Shown piece by piece: positions 8,521-17,097 of a DNA stretch of 64,000 bases; positions within the stretch are counted from its first letter, which is position 1, and each line of letters opens with the position of its first letter. The position numbers and the translations under genes were made by a program. The notes beneath the pieces were generated by a model that worked only from the letters and a program-made list of their open reading frames with translations, did no database searches and was not told the origin of the DNA. Origin of the DNA: Paenibacillus paridis (lineage in GTDB: Bacteria; Bacillota; Bacilli; Paenibacillales; Paenibacillaceae); the NCBI RefSeq assembly GCF_006345825.1, contig NZ_VCIX01000092.1, positions 1,364,001 to 1,428,000 of the forward strand, written 5' to 3'.

Positions 8521-9126
8521 ATGATGACTGTACCAGAACAGGGCAGAACGAAACAAGAACTGAGCAAAGCGATTTTGCATACGGCAAATCACTTGTTTTC
8601 GGAGCATGGGGTAGAATCGGTCAGCATGCACCAAATCGCCAAATCGGTTGGAATCGGACAAGGCACGCTATATCGGCGGTATTCAAATAAAGGTGACTTG
8701 TGCATGGATATGATGAAAGAGAACTTTGATCTTTTCATCAATGAGATCGATGAATATATGAATACAAACGTACAACTGCCAGTACAAGAGCGGTTGAACA
8801 TGGTTATGCGCAAAATTATCGTTTTTATTGACAAACAGTTCAAATGGCTGGGCGTCGTGCAGTCGTTTAACAAGCCGGAAGACCACAAGGCTGATTTTTT
8901 TCAATCGCCGCCTTATCTGTATTTGCATGCAACCATTTGCAGACTATTGAATGAGGCTCTCGAGACAGGCCAGATTCACTCGATTGATCCGGTCTACACA
9001 GCGCATTCCTTTATATCGGTGCAATCACCGCATACGTACAGGCAATTGCGCTATGTGATGGGGTATACCTGCGAGGACATTCAGGACCGATTTTGCTCGA
9101 CCTTTATTGACCCTTTATTCCGTTAA
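8521..9126 (+). CDS. TetR/AcrR-family transcriptional regulator of the adjacent efflux pump
   Basis: A 201-residue TetR repressor. The N-terminal helix-turn-helix is clear: AILHTANHLFSEHGVESVSMHQIAKSVGIG followed by GTLYRRYSNKGDL, typical of TetR recognition helices. AGAGGAGATAGGA precedes the ATG at 8521; the in-frame TTG at 8479 has no such site. The C-terminal domain is variable and should bind the inducing compound. Divergent orientation and the palindrome at 8431-8450 make control of itself and the DHA2 pump likely. Confidence 0.92.
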   Translation: MMTVPEQGRTKQELSKAILHTANHLFSEHGVESVSMHQIAKSVGIGQGTLYRRYSNKGDLCMDMMKENFDLFINEIDEYMNTNVQLPVQERLNMVMRKIIVFIDKQFKWLGVVQSFNKPEDHKADFFQSPPYLYLHATICRLLNEALETGQIHSIDPVYTAHSFISVQSPHTYRQLRYVMGYTCEDIQDRFCSTFIDPLFR

Positions 9127-9193
9127 CTGGTATAATACTGAATTGGGCTATATGAACAGCAACTATTTGCACCCATAAGGAAGTGAATCGGCA

Positions 9194-10786
9194 TTGACGA
9201 AGGAAAGTAAGCAGCTCGCTACGGATACGAAGCAAGGCCAGCTTAAGGATTATTCTAAATATTTCGATTTCAGCGACGCTAAAGTAATTGACCAGGATGA
9301 GAATTCAACGACCTACCGCATTAAAGGAAGGATCGTCAATATAAATGCTGCTCCAAGCCATAAGGATGAGAAGAAACGCGGCAAAGAGGATATCGAGGTG
9401 CATTATGATTTTTCGATTCCGGATGAGCTGCGGACGATGGGGATCGGCAAGCATTATTTGATCCAAACGTACGGCTGCCAAATGAACGAACATGATACTG
9501 AAGTGATGAAGGGCATGTTCGAGGAAATGGGTTACACGGCTACGGACGATCGGCAGCTTGCAGACGTCATTTTGCTTAATACATGTGCCATTCGCGAGAA
9601 CGCGGAGGACAAGGTGTTTGGTGAGCTAGGGCATCTCAAGACGCTCAAAACCGAGAAACCTGATCTGCTTCTTGGCGTCTGCGGCTGCATGTCGCAGGAA
9701 GAATCGGTTGTTGGCCGGATTTTGCAAAAGCACGCTTTCGTTGATATGATCTTCGGAACGCATAATATCCATCGACTCCCCTTCTTGCTGCAAAATGCTT
9801 ACTTCAGCAAGGAACTAGTCGTTGAGGTATGGTCCAAGGAAGGCGATATCATTGAAAATATGCCCAAGAAACGCGAAGGTATGCGTGCCTGGGTTAATAT
9901 TATGTACGGCTGCGATAAGTTCTGCACGTACTGCATCGTGCCGTACACTAGGGGCAAAGAACGCAGCAGGCGGCCCGAGGATGTCATTGCCGAGGTTCGC
10001 GAGCTGGCAAGAAAGGGTTTCAAAGAAATTACGCTCCTAGGCCAAAACGTCAACGCGTACGGCAAGGATTTTGAGGATATCCAATACCGGTTTGGCGATT
10101 TAATGCAGGATATGTCCAAAATCGATATACCGAGAGTTCGCTTTATGACGAGCCATCCGCGCGACTTTGATGATCATTTGATCGAGGTGCTAGGAACTGG
10201 CGGCAATCTTGTAGAGCATATTCATTTGCCTGTTCAGTCCGGCAGCACTGAAATATTGAAACGGATGAGCCGCAAATATTCGCGGGAGATGTATCTTGAG
10301 CTTGTAGACAAAATAAAAATAGCGATTCCGAATGCAATGCTGACTTCCGATATCATCGTAGGTTTCCCAGGTGAAACGGATGAGCAGTTCGAGGATACGA
10401 TGACGCTTGTCAAGGAAGTCGGCTTTGATTCCGCGTATACGTTCCTTTATTCTCCGCGCGAGGGCACGCCTGCGGCTGGGATGGAGGACAACGTGCCGCT
10501 TGAAGTGAAGAAGGCACGACTCCAGCGTTTGAACGCACAGCTTGCAGCTAATGCTAGAGAGAAGAACGAGCAGCTGTGCGGGCAGATCGTAGAGGTCCTC
10601 ATTGAGGGCGAGAGCAAAAACAACGCGAATGTCCTATCCGGGCGTACGCGTACGAATAAGCTTGTCCATTTGGAAGGGCCTAAGGAATGGATCGGCCAGT
10701 TTATCATGGCTAAGGTAACCGAAGCCCAAACATGGTATATCAAAGCGGAATCAATTGAAGAGAATACTCAAGAAGCCGTTAGCTAA
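9194..10786 (+). CDS. miaB: tRNA-2-methylthio-N6-dimethylallyladenosine synthase
   Basis: Radical-SAM methylthiotransferase that converts i6A37 to ms2i6A37 in tRNAs reading UNN codons. The order is an N-terminal extension (about 80 residues, as in Bacillus YmcB), the MTTase domain (TYGCQMNEHD, NTCAIRENAEDK, GCMSQEE), the radical-SAM motif CDKFCTYCIVPYTRG, and a C-terminal TRAM domain (GQIVEVLIEG, SGRTRTNKLVH). The start is TTG 9194 after AAGGAAGTG. ricA follows within 24 bases, the same pairing as in Bacillus. Confidence 0.97.
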   Translation: MTKESKQLATDTKQGQLKDYSKYFDFSDAKVIDQDENSTTYRIKGRIVNINAAPSHKDEKKRGKEDIEVHYDFSIPDELRTMGIGKHYLIQTYGCQMNEHDTEVMKGMFEEMGYTATDDRQLADVILLNTCAIRENAEDKVFGELGHLKTLKTEKPDLLLGVCGCMSQEESVVGRILQKHAFVDMIFGTHNIHRLPFLLQNAYFSKELVVEVWSKEGDIIENMPKKREGMRAWVNIMYGCDKFCTYCIVPYTRGKERSRRPEDVIAEVRELARKGFKEITLLGQNVNAYGKDFEDIQYRFGDLMQDMSKIDIPRVRFMTSHPRDFDDHLIEVLGTGGNLVEHIHLPVQSGSTEILKRMSRKYSREMYLELVDKIKIAIPNAMLTSDIIVGFPGETDEQFEDTMTLVKEVGFDSAYTFLYSPREGTPAAGMEDNVPLEVKKARLQRLNAQLAANAREKNEQLCGQIVEVLIEGESKNNANVLSGRTRTNKLVHLEGPKEWIGQFIMAKVTEAQTWYIKAESIEENTQEAVS

Positions 10787-10809
10787 CGGGAAAACAGGAG
10801 AGATGACAA

Positions 10810-11304
10810 ATGGCAGAGCAGCATACAGCAGACAATCAAGCAGCACAGTGCGATCATGATCATGAACATGGCGAGGGCTGCGGAATCCCGAGCTTTCATA
10901 CGCGCGATCTGATCGTTCGCGAGGATATTACCACAAAAGCGAAAGAATTGGCGGATTTGATTTTCACTTCCGAGGAAGTGCAGCATTATCGCCGCGCAGA
11001 ACAGCAAATTAATGGAAATGAACGCGTGCAACAGCTGATTACGAAGATCAAGAAAAAGCAGAAGGAAGTCGTTGCCTTTGAAACGACCTTCAAAAATGCT
11101 GATATGGTTAAGAAAATAGAAGGCGAGATGGAAACGCTGCAGGATGAGCTTGACGGCATCCCAATCGTGAATGAATTCCAGCAAAGCCAAACGGACATTA
11201 ACTATTTGCTGCAGCTTGTCATTTCCATCGTTCGTGACACCGTATCCGAGAAAATAAATGTCGAGGATGCTTCGGAGCCAGCTCCTGAGGAGTGCAGCGA
11301 CTAA
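10810..11304 (+). CDS. ricA: YlbF/YmcA-family protein RicA
   Basis: A 164-residue protein of the YlbF/YmcA family. In B. subtilis RicA works with RicT and RicF in an Fe-S complex that promotes RNase Y-dependent maturation and sporulation/biofilm entry. The helical core (residues 40-150) contains the typical QxLIxKIKKKQKEVVxFE stretch. The N-terminus is rich in His and Cys (CDHDHEHGEGCG), a metal- or cluster-binding feature. ACAGGAGAG precedes the ATG. Location after miaB and in a window that also starts with rny fits this assignment. Confidence 0.88.
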   Translation: MAEQHTADNQAAQCDHDHEHGEGCGIPSFHTRDLIVREDITTKAKELADLIFTSEEVQHYRRAEQQINGNERVQQLITKIKKKQKEVVAFETTFKNADMVKKIEGEMETLQDELDGIPIVNEFQQSQTDINYLLQLVISIVRDTVSEKINVEDASEPAPEECSD

Positions 11305-11337
11305 GCAGCTTTATAGTCAGCGGTCTTTAAGTATTCG

Positions 11338-11396
11338 AAAAAAGCCGATTTTCGTGCCAGCCGTAGGTGCTGCAGCATGAAAATCGGTTTTTTTTG
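11338..11396 (+). terminator. Terminator of miaB-ricA
   Basis: AAAAAAGCCGATTTTC pairs with GAAAATCGGTTTTTTTT across a roughly 25-base apical region. Confidence 0.85.
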
Positions 11397-11417
11397 TGGA
11401 ATCAGCTGTGAATCAGT

Positions 11418-11442
11418 AACTTTTTGCAATCTCAAACGTGTA
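11418..11442 (+). promoter_or_regulatory. Putative ECF-sigma autoregulatory promoter
   Basis: AAC (11418-11420) and CGTGTA (11437-11442) are separated by exactly 16 bases, the spacing of ECF promoters (TGAAAC-N16-CGT). It lies about 45 bases before the sigma gene, where such factors usually direct their own transcription. Confidence 0.55.
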
Positions 11443-11486
11443 TGGGTAGGGCAAGAGCAGAATGAACAGGAAAATAATAGGAGGAG

Positions 11487-11993
11487 GTGGCAGAGCCGAA
11501 CAGTCTGGATGAGCTGTATATGATCTATATGAAGGATGTTTATCATTATTTGCTCTATCTCTGCCAGGATCCTTTTGCAGCAGAGGATATTGTGCAGGAA
11601 ACCTTTTACCGGGCGTATCTATATTTGGATAGCTATCAGGGGGAGCGGGTGAAGCCGTGGTTGTTCCAGGTAGCGCATCATGCGTTAATTGATTACAAAC
11701 GTAAGGAAAATCGTGCGAAACCGCAGGAGCCCTCTTTCTTCGAGGATATCTCCGATCCAATTACGCCGGAATTGCAGTTCCTGCGCAAAGAACGAATTAG
11801 CGAATGGGGTCAAGCCATTGGAAAGCTCCCGTATAAGCAAAAGCAGGCGCTTCTGCTGCATGATTGGCATCAGCTGACCTATCAGGAATCGGCGGACATT
11901 ATGGGAATCGGTTTATCCTACTATAAGGTAATCTTATTTCGGGCAAGGCAGGCGCTGCGTCAGCAGCATGCAGAGGGAGGCAACGATGACTGA
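11487..11993 (+). CDS. ECF-type RNA polymerase sigma factor
   Basis: A sigma-70 family ECF factor of about 168 residues. Region 2 is seen near residues 10-70 (YHYLLYLCQDPFAAEDIVQETF, then PWLFQVAHHALIDYKRK) and region 4 near 115-160 (LPYKQKQALLLHDWHQLTYQESADIMGI). The start is uncertain: GTG 11487 is only two bases from AGGAGG; the next in-frame candidate is ATG 11520. The following gene overlaps by eight bases and encodes its likely anti-sigma factor. The pairing resembles SigM/YhdL of Bacillus, but the stress it responds to cannot be read from sequence. Confidence 0.9.
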   Translation: MAEPNSLDELYMIYMKDVYHYLLYLCQDPFAAEDIVQETFYRAYLYLDSYQGERVKPWLFQVAHHALIDYKRKENRAKPQEPSFFEDISDPITPELQFLRKERISEWGQAIGKLPYKQKQALLLHDWHQLTYQESADIMGIGLSYYKVILFRARQALRQQHAEGGNDD

Positions 11994-13140
11994 ACGCTTT
12001 AAGCAGCAATTAAAGGATTATGCGGAAGGCAAGCTCAGTGGAGAGGAACAAGCAGAGCTGGAGCGGGAAATGGCTAAGCTTGAGGCCTACCAAGAGCATA
12101 TGGAGGTCATGCTGGAGAAGAAAGACCGTCGATTTTTTCATGAATCAAACCAGGAGCCCCCGGAATTGAACCAGAAGAAAGCAAGAAGGCTGTTGAAGAA
12201 TGGAAAACGGAAAGCTCGATTCTGGAGTGTAGGCACGGTTTTTGGATTATTCGTTATATTAGCATTTTTGAATTCGGTGATTACATCCGTTTATTATTCA
12301 ACTGGAAAGCCGGTTCGTCAGGATTTTTACCGTGATGTGCTGAGCTCGGCGGTGGCCGTTTCCAGGCCGAATACGACCGTAGCTTTAAGCAGTGGTCCAA
12401 CCGGCATCTTGAGCATGAAATATTCTGGAATGTTGAATAAACAAATTGGGACGGAGCATGTAGCGGCGGGAGCTTACGAGCAAACGATAAGATTGAATCA
12501 AAGCCTCGGCAATGGAACGGATCCTTACCGACAAGGGGGCAGCAGTATCGGCGTTTATTTTCATCTGCCGGAATCAGTGGACCAAGAAAGAAGCAGCGTA
12601 CAGTGGAAACGTCTAAGCATGCTCCCAGAAGGGACGGTGGCGGAGGCATTTGTATCGCTTGACCATTATTATACGACGGATGAAGCGTTGAAGCTTTTGG
12701 GCGATTTTGATCTGAAGCTGTTATGGTTGGCTGTATATACGGGGGAAGATAAAGGAGCGGACGCTGGCTTTGTGTACCAGCCGCTAGGCTTCCCGCTTAA
12801 TCCGATTTGGCACTATGACGATATAGAATCGATCGTTCGGGAGGGTTCAATGACAACGACGAAGTATCCTGCCATTGAAGAAGCAGGCGATGGAGAGCGG
12901 AGAGATCAAAACTTCATCGATACGCTTAAGCTCTTGCAAAAGCAAAAGTCGATCACGAGCGCGGTTGTTCCGTTCTCCCAAATTAAAAAAGCCCTTGCCT
13001 ATGTGGAAGAGAACGGGGTGAGCATTTATGGCCTGGTTCTTACCGGCCCTTCAAAGGAACTGCTAAAGCTGCAGGAGGCACCTGCAATCAAGGATATCCA
13101 GCTCGGTGAGGTTCGTTTGTGGAATTGGACGTCTGAATAA
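11986..13140 (+). CDS. Membrane anti-sigma factor (Sigma_reg_N/Sigma_reg_C type, YhdL-like)
   Basis: A 384-residue single-pass membrane protein. A charged cytoplasmic N-terminus (about 1-78, with FKQQLKDYAEGKLS and EQAELEREM typical of anti-sigma binding segments) is followed by one membrane helix (VGTVFGLFVILAFLNSVITSVYY, residues about 82-104) and a large extracytoplasmic domain. This is the layout of YhdL-type anti-sigma factors. The ATG at 11986 follows GAGGGAGG and overlaps the sigma gene, so both are co-translated. It should hold the sigma factor inactive at the membrane until a cell-envelope signal is sensed. Confidence 0.85.
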   Translation: MTERFKQQLKDYAEGKLSGEEQAELEREMAKLEAYQEHMEVMLEKKDRRFFHESNQEPPELNQKKARRLLKNGKRKARFWSVGTVFGLFVILAFLNSVITSVYYSTGKPVRQDFYRDVLSSAVAVSRPNTTVALSSGPTGILSMKYSGMLNKQIGTEHVAAGAYEQTIRLNQSLGNGTDPYRQGGSSIGVYFHLPESVDQERSSVQWKRLSMLPEGTVAEAFVSLDHYYTTDEALKLLGDFDLKLLWLAVYTGEDKGADAGFVYQPLGFPLNPIWHYDDIESIVREGSMTTTKYPAIEEAGDGERRDQNFIDTLKLLQKQKSITSAVVPFSQIKKALAYVEENGVSIYGLVLTGPSKELLKLQEAPAIKDIQLGEVRLWNWTSE

Positions 13141-13142
13141 AC

Positions 13143-13196
13143 AAAAAACGCTTATCTGGGCATGAACGTCGTTCATGTAGATAAGCGTTTTTGTTG
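13143..13196 (+). terminator. Terminator of the sigma/anti-sigma operon
   Basis: AAAACGCTTATCT pairs with AGATAAGCGTTTTT, and the loop itself holds a second dyad, ATGAAC/GTTCAT. Confidence 0.88.
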
Positions 13197-13215
13197 TGTT
13201 CGGCACAAAATTGAT

Positions 13216-13830
13216 TTATGCCGTATAAACCGAATCTTGCCCTTTGCTGCTGGCGGTTGACGAGCGGATGTGGACGATGTAAGGTGTTAAGGAGATAGCC
13301 AGAAGTGTGCCCGCAAGGGATTTCAAAGCATCGCCGACCAAGAACGGGTAGAAGCCGACAGCCATCGCTTTCGGGAACGAAAAGCCTAGCACATGCATGA
13401 GCCAAGGTATGCCTGGGATATAGGAGAACAATGAGCTGAACAGTTCGAATATAAGGAAGAAAACGATAAAGGAAATCAACTTATTGGATTTGGAGCTGCT
13501 GCTGCGAAGGTAGGCACCGACAGCGAAGCTGACTAACATCGCGCAAAAAGGAAAAGCGAAGATAAAGCCGGCAGTATGGCCCGTCAATGTTGGTATCCCA
13601 CCTTGGCCGCTGAATAGCGGAAGGCCAAATGCGGCAAGCACGATGACAACGAATATGCTGAGAAAGGCATTGCGCGGTGTCAGAAACAAGCCTGCGAGCA
13701 CGACACCTAAGGTTTGCAGCGTTATCGGGACGAATGAGCCTCCTAGCTTGATTGTCAGTGAGCTCATGACGATAAATAGGGCTGCGAATAAAGAAATGAA
13801 GACAAGCGATCGAATATTATTGCTTTGCAT
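13216..13830 (-). CDS. bioY: Biotin ECF transporter S component
   Basis: A 204-residue integral membrane biotin-binding subunit. Six hydrophobic helices are visible, with the BioY signature GGSFVPITLQTLGVVLAG near residue 30 and GxxGxPxxTGHTAGF-like GGIPTLTGHTAGFIFAFP near 80. It is the substrate-capture subunit of an energy-coupling factor transporter whose ATPase and T subunits are encoded divergently next door. A BirA-type operator lies 36-69 bases upstream of its start, so biotin should repress it through BirA. The assignment is therefore supported both by family and by regulation. Confidence 0.96.
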   Translation of the reverse strand: MQSNNIRSLVFISLFAALFIVMSSLTIKLGGSFVPITLQTLGVVLAGLFLTPRNAFLSIFVVIVLAAFGLPLFSGQGGIPTLTGHTAGFIFAFPFCAMLVSFAVGAYLRSSSSKSNKLISFIVFFLIFELFSSLFSYIPGIPWLMHVLGFSFPKAMAVGFYPFLVGDALKSLAGTLLAISLTPYIVHIRSSTASSKGQDSVYTA

Positions 13831-13865
13831 AGCGGTGACGACTCCTTTATGTAGTTGCGATTTTA

Positions 13866-13899
13866 TTGTTAACCATTTATATTTGAATTAGGTTAACAA
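13866..13899. promoter_or_regulatory. BirA operator (biotin box)
   Basis: TTGTTAACC at 13866-13874 and its exact reverse complement GGTTAACAA at 13891-13899 are separated by 16 bases, matching the Firmicute BirA box. It lies between bioY (leftward) and the ecfA genes (rightward), about 55 bases before the first ATPase gene, so it could control both units. Confidence 0.9.
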
Positions 13900-13952
13900 A
13901 TCGAATTGTAGCATAGCCAAACGTTTTGGGGAAGAGGTTGGGTGAAATTTTT

Positions 13953-14804
13953 TTGGAGCATATCGTTCAAATCGAATTGAAGCAAGTGACGGTTATTCCG
14001 CCTTTGATGCACGAAGGGCAGAAGCGCAAGCCGATTATTCAAAATGTATCTATGATGATCCATAAAGGGGAATGGATCGCGCTGATTGGACGTAACGGAA
14101 GCGGGAAAAGCACGCTTGCCAAAGTGGCTGCCGGCTACCGCGCTGCTGGCGTGACGGGAAAAGTTGCGAATCATTTCCACACGGCTGGGAAGGGCAAGCC
14201 GCTTCCGATCGTTATGCAGCAGCCGGAAGCGGCAATGGTAGGCGCAACGCCTTGGGAGGACGTCCTGCTTATGCTAGAGCAAAATGAGCTGCCCGCTGGC
14301 ATCATCCCTATGGAAGCAGAGCGTGCTTTGCAAAGCGTAGGTATGGGAGAGCGGCTTCACCAGCCGCTTGGCACGTTATCGGGAGGACAGAAGCAGCTTG
14401 TTGCCATCGCCGGATGTATAGGAATGCAAACGCCATTGCTCGTCCTGGACGAGGTTACCGCGATGCTTGATCCGGAGGCATCCAGCACAGTATTGAGACA
14501 GGTGAGAGAACTGCATGAGAATGGCGCAACGGTTATTTGGATCACGCAAAAGCTGGAGGAACTGCTGGAAACGGACCGGCTAATTGCGATGGACGAGGGT
14601 ACCATTCTATTTGATGGGCAGGCGGGTGCCTGGTTTGAAAGATCGGCACCCTCCGCGAAGGACAGCCTTTGTGAACGGCACGGGTTTGAAGCGCCATACG
14701 CCGCTCAAGTGGCGTGGGAGCTTGAGGAGCGCGGCATCCGTCTAACGCCTTTTCCATTTACAGCCGAGACGCTTGCGAAGGCGGTGAGCAGCTATGGGCG
14801 CTGA
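13953..14804 (+). CDS. ecfA1: Energy-coupling factor transporter ATPase A1 (BioM-like)
   Basis: An ABC ATPase of about 283 residues. Walker A GRNGSGKST, signature LSGGQKQLVA and Walker B LLVLDEVTAMLDP are intact, as is the H-loop region (replaced by Q in WITQKLEE, where most family members have TH). The start is uncertain: TTG 13953 fits the family N-terminus (IVQIELKQV), but in-frame TTGs exist at 13926 and 13938. It overlaps the next gene by 11 bases. The BirA box upstream and divergent bioY argue that it powers biotin import. Confidence 0.88.
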   Translation: MEHIVQIELKQVTVIPPLMHEGQKRKPIIQNVSMMIHKGEWIALIGRNGSGKSTLAKVAAGYRAAGVTGKVANHFHTAGKGKPLPIVMQQPEAAMVGATPWEDVLLMLEQNELPAGIIPMEAERALQSVGMGERLHQPLGTLSGGQKQLVAIAGCIGMQTPLLVLDEVTAMLDPEASSTVLRQVRELHENGATVIWITQKLEELLETDRLIAMDEGTILFDGQAGAWFERSAPSAKDSLCERHGFEAPYAAQVAWELEERGIRLTPFPFTAETLAKAVSSYGR

Positions 14805-16527
14805 TTGGAAGCTTAGCGGCGTTAACGTTTATGCCCAGAGCAGCGCAGCACAGAAACAGCTGTTGCATGAAGTGAATCACACCTTTAAAGCGGGTGAAAT
14901 TACGCTGTTAGTTGGACGAAACGGAGCTGGAAAATCAACGCTGCTGGAAACGATGGCAGGCCTTCACAGCATTCACCGAGGCTCGATCAGGATGGGAAAC
15001 GAATCCATATGGATAAAACGCGGGAGAAAAGACCGCCTGAACCCTGAAGTGACACTGAAGCTAGGGTTAGCGATGCAAAACGCCCAATCGCAATGGTTTG
15101 CTGCCAGTGTGCGCGAAGAGCTGAGATATTCGCTGAAACCCTATCAGGTGGGGGACGCAGCTGCGGAAGCGAGAATGGAGAGGGCGCTTAACGAGGCTGG
15201 GTTGCCGCCAGAGATATTGACGCAAGATCCATGGACGCTTAGCGGCGGCCAGCAGCGGAGGCTCTCGCTCGCCTGCTTGCTGGCGTGCGAGCCGGAATGG
15301 CTGCTGCTCGATGAGCCGACGGCGGGGCTTGATGCCGTCGGCATCCAACGCCTGTGCGCGGTATTGGCAGCGCACAGGGCGTCAGGGCGCGGAGCGGTCG
15401 TAGCCACGCACGACCTCGACGCGCTGCTGCCGCTGGCGGACGCGGTCGCCGTGGTCAGCGGCGGCACGGTCCGCGCAGCGGCAGCAGCGGCGGCGATGAA
15501 GCATGCCGCCGCCGCGCCGCAGGCGCTGCGCGTGCTGGCGGAGCTGCACGCGGAGGCGGCTTTGCCGCCGCTGGAGCTGGCGCTTGCGCCGGAGCGCAGC
15601 GGCGGAGCGCCGTGGCCGGCAGCTAGCGAGGTAGCCGCAGCGCTTGCTTTGGCATTAGAGCACCGGACAGCCGAGCATACGCAGGTGGCAGTTCCTGAAG
15701 ATTCTTCCAGTCCAAAACAGAAGTTCCTTGCGGATAAAGAGGACGCCAAAGAAAGCGAGTTACCAAAGAAAGCGATTAACCAATCGAGTGGAATGCGGTC
15801 CGATCGTTTTGACCCGCGGGCACTTATTTTATCTTATTTAGTATTGGCAGCAAGTATATTCATGCAACAATCCGGCTTGGAGCTTCTGCTGGCCGGAATC
15901 GCAACGGTTCTGCTGCTCATTCCGTTTCGAGCATTTATTCGCCCATGGATCGGCATTCTGCGCGCGTATGCAATCATGATTATGATATTTTGTGTGGTAG
16001 GCGGAATAGGTCTAGACCCCCTTTCCTTTGATGCCGGGAAGGCTTGGCCGATTGTGCTTCGATTCGGCAAGCTGTTTCTGATTATGATGCTTGGCATGCC
16101 GCTCCTTAATCTGATGACACCTTACCGGCTGCAGCGCGCTATTGAGCAGACCTTTGGCTGGCTTGGCAAGCTTGGGGTGCCGATCCATTCTTTCGCATTA
16201 ATCGTAACGCTTATTTTTCGGTTTATTCCTTTGCTTACAGGGGAGTGGGAGAGATTTGCAAAGCTGGCGCACGCCAGAGGGAAGGCAGATACGCCGCTTC
16301 GCAAAGTTCCTCTCAAAAACGTACATGCCGTCCTTATTCCATATGTCCGGTCGATTTTGCGGTTAGCGGAGCAAATGTCAGATGCCCTAGAGGCAAGAGG
16401 ATTTGGTTATAAGAAGGGAAAACCGGTCTACGCCTTCCGTCTCCGCTTTGACCGCTCCGATGCCTGGTTGCTAAGCATTGCGGGAGGTTGCGGATTGGGA
16501 CTAATTGTCATTAGAAGCTTGCTCTAA
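14794..16527 (+). CDS. Fused ECF ATPase A2 and EcfT transmembrane protein (BioM-BioN-like fusion)
   Basis: A 577-residue protein that joins two subunits normally made separately. Residues 1-225 are an ABC ATPase (VGRNGAGKST, LSGGQQRRLSL, LLLDEPTAGLD, VATHDLD). Residues about 225-345 are an Ala-rich then polar linker. Residues about 345-577 are an EcfT domain with several membrane helices and the two coupling motifs HARGK and EARGFGY. Bases about 15,400-15,650 are strikingly GC-rich compared with flanks, although the reading frame stays open. With ecfA1 and bioY it should form a complete biotin transporter. Its 3' end overlaps a convergent HAD reading frame by 27 bases. Confidence 0.9.
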   Translation: MGADWKLSGVNVYAQSSAAQKQLLHEVNHTFKAGEITLLVGRNGAGKSTLLETMAGLHSIHRGSIRMGNESIWIKRGRKDRLNPEVTLKLGLAMQNAQSQWFAASVREELRYSLKPYQVGDAAAEARMERALNEAGLPPEILTQDPWTLSGGQQRRLSLACLLACEPEWLLLDEPTAGLDAVGIQRLCAVLAAHRASGRGAVVATHDLDALLPLADAVAVVSGGTVRAAAAAAAMKHAAAAPQALRVLAELHAEAALPPLELALAPERSGGAPWPAASEVAAALALALEHRTAEHTQVAVPEDSSSPKQKFLADKEDAKESELPKKAINQSSGMRSDRFDPRALILSYLVLAASIFMQQSGLELLLAGIATVLLLIPFRAFIRPWIGILRAYAIMIMIFCVVGGIGLDPLSFDAGKAWPIVLRFGKLFLIMMLGMPLLNLMTPYRLQRAIEQTFGWLGKLGVPIHSFALIVTLIFRFIPLLTGEWERFAKLAHARGKADTPLRKVPLKNVHAVLIPYVRSILRLAEQMSDALEARGFGYKKGKPVYAFRLRFDRSDAWLLSIAGGCGLGLIVIRSLL

Positions 16528-17097
16528 CATGGGCTGTACATGAGGAATCCACAATCCAGCTTCATCGGCAAGCAGCGTGTGCCAGCCGTGCAGTGCTGCT
16601 TGCGCTACATTTTTGGACTGGTCATCAATGAATAAAATATAGCTTTTTCGTGGGAAATGCTATGCAGCTTTATGGAAAATAGCCGCGTCTGGTTTTTTTA
16701 GCGCCGCCTGGCTGGAAATGGTTACGCTTTTTAAATAGGGCTGTATGGGCTGAATGATATTCGCCACCCATTCAGACAGGTGATTGCTAAGCAGATGAAT
16801 ATCGGCGATTTCGCTCCATGCACCGATTTTCCCTAGCGCAGGCAGCGGCTGGAGACTTCGATCAATCATTCTTTTCGCACGTTCTTGACTGAGTAACGGA
16901 GCATAAGCGCTTACCCAATGCCAAAAATCTGGTTCTGATATTTCTCCAGTCCACAATCGGCTGCTAATTTGTTGTTTATATTCGCTATATAATGCTTCTT
17001 CGGTTAGCGTAGTTTCCGCAGCAAGCAGCTGCCAAAAGAGGGGCGACAAATTAGTTGCCAGCACGCCTCCGATATCCAGAACGAGTTGTGGCCTCAT
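16501..17097 (-). pseudogene. HAD-superfamily hydrolase interrupted by an in-frame amber codon
   Basis: On the minus strand the frame starts at the ATG at 17097 (GGAGG upstream, ATGA overlap with the MFS gene) and shows HAD motif I as LDIGGV, motif II as HLLSNH and the motif III Lys in ALKKPDAAIF. After FHKAA a TAG codon occurs at 16660-16662. Beyond it the same frame continues without further stops for 52 codons and includes motif IV, FIDDQSKNVAQAA, ending at TAG 16501. A CAG-to-TAG change would explain this. The truncated product lacks the Mg-binding motif IV and is probably inactive, unless the stop is read through or is a sequencing error. Confidence 0.85.

Noticed and set aside
15144..15749. 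Ser/Ala-rich minus-strand frame inside the ECF fusion gene
   Set aside because: It is a shadow of the GC-rich Ala codons on the coding strand and has no start signals.
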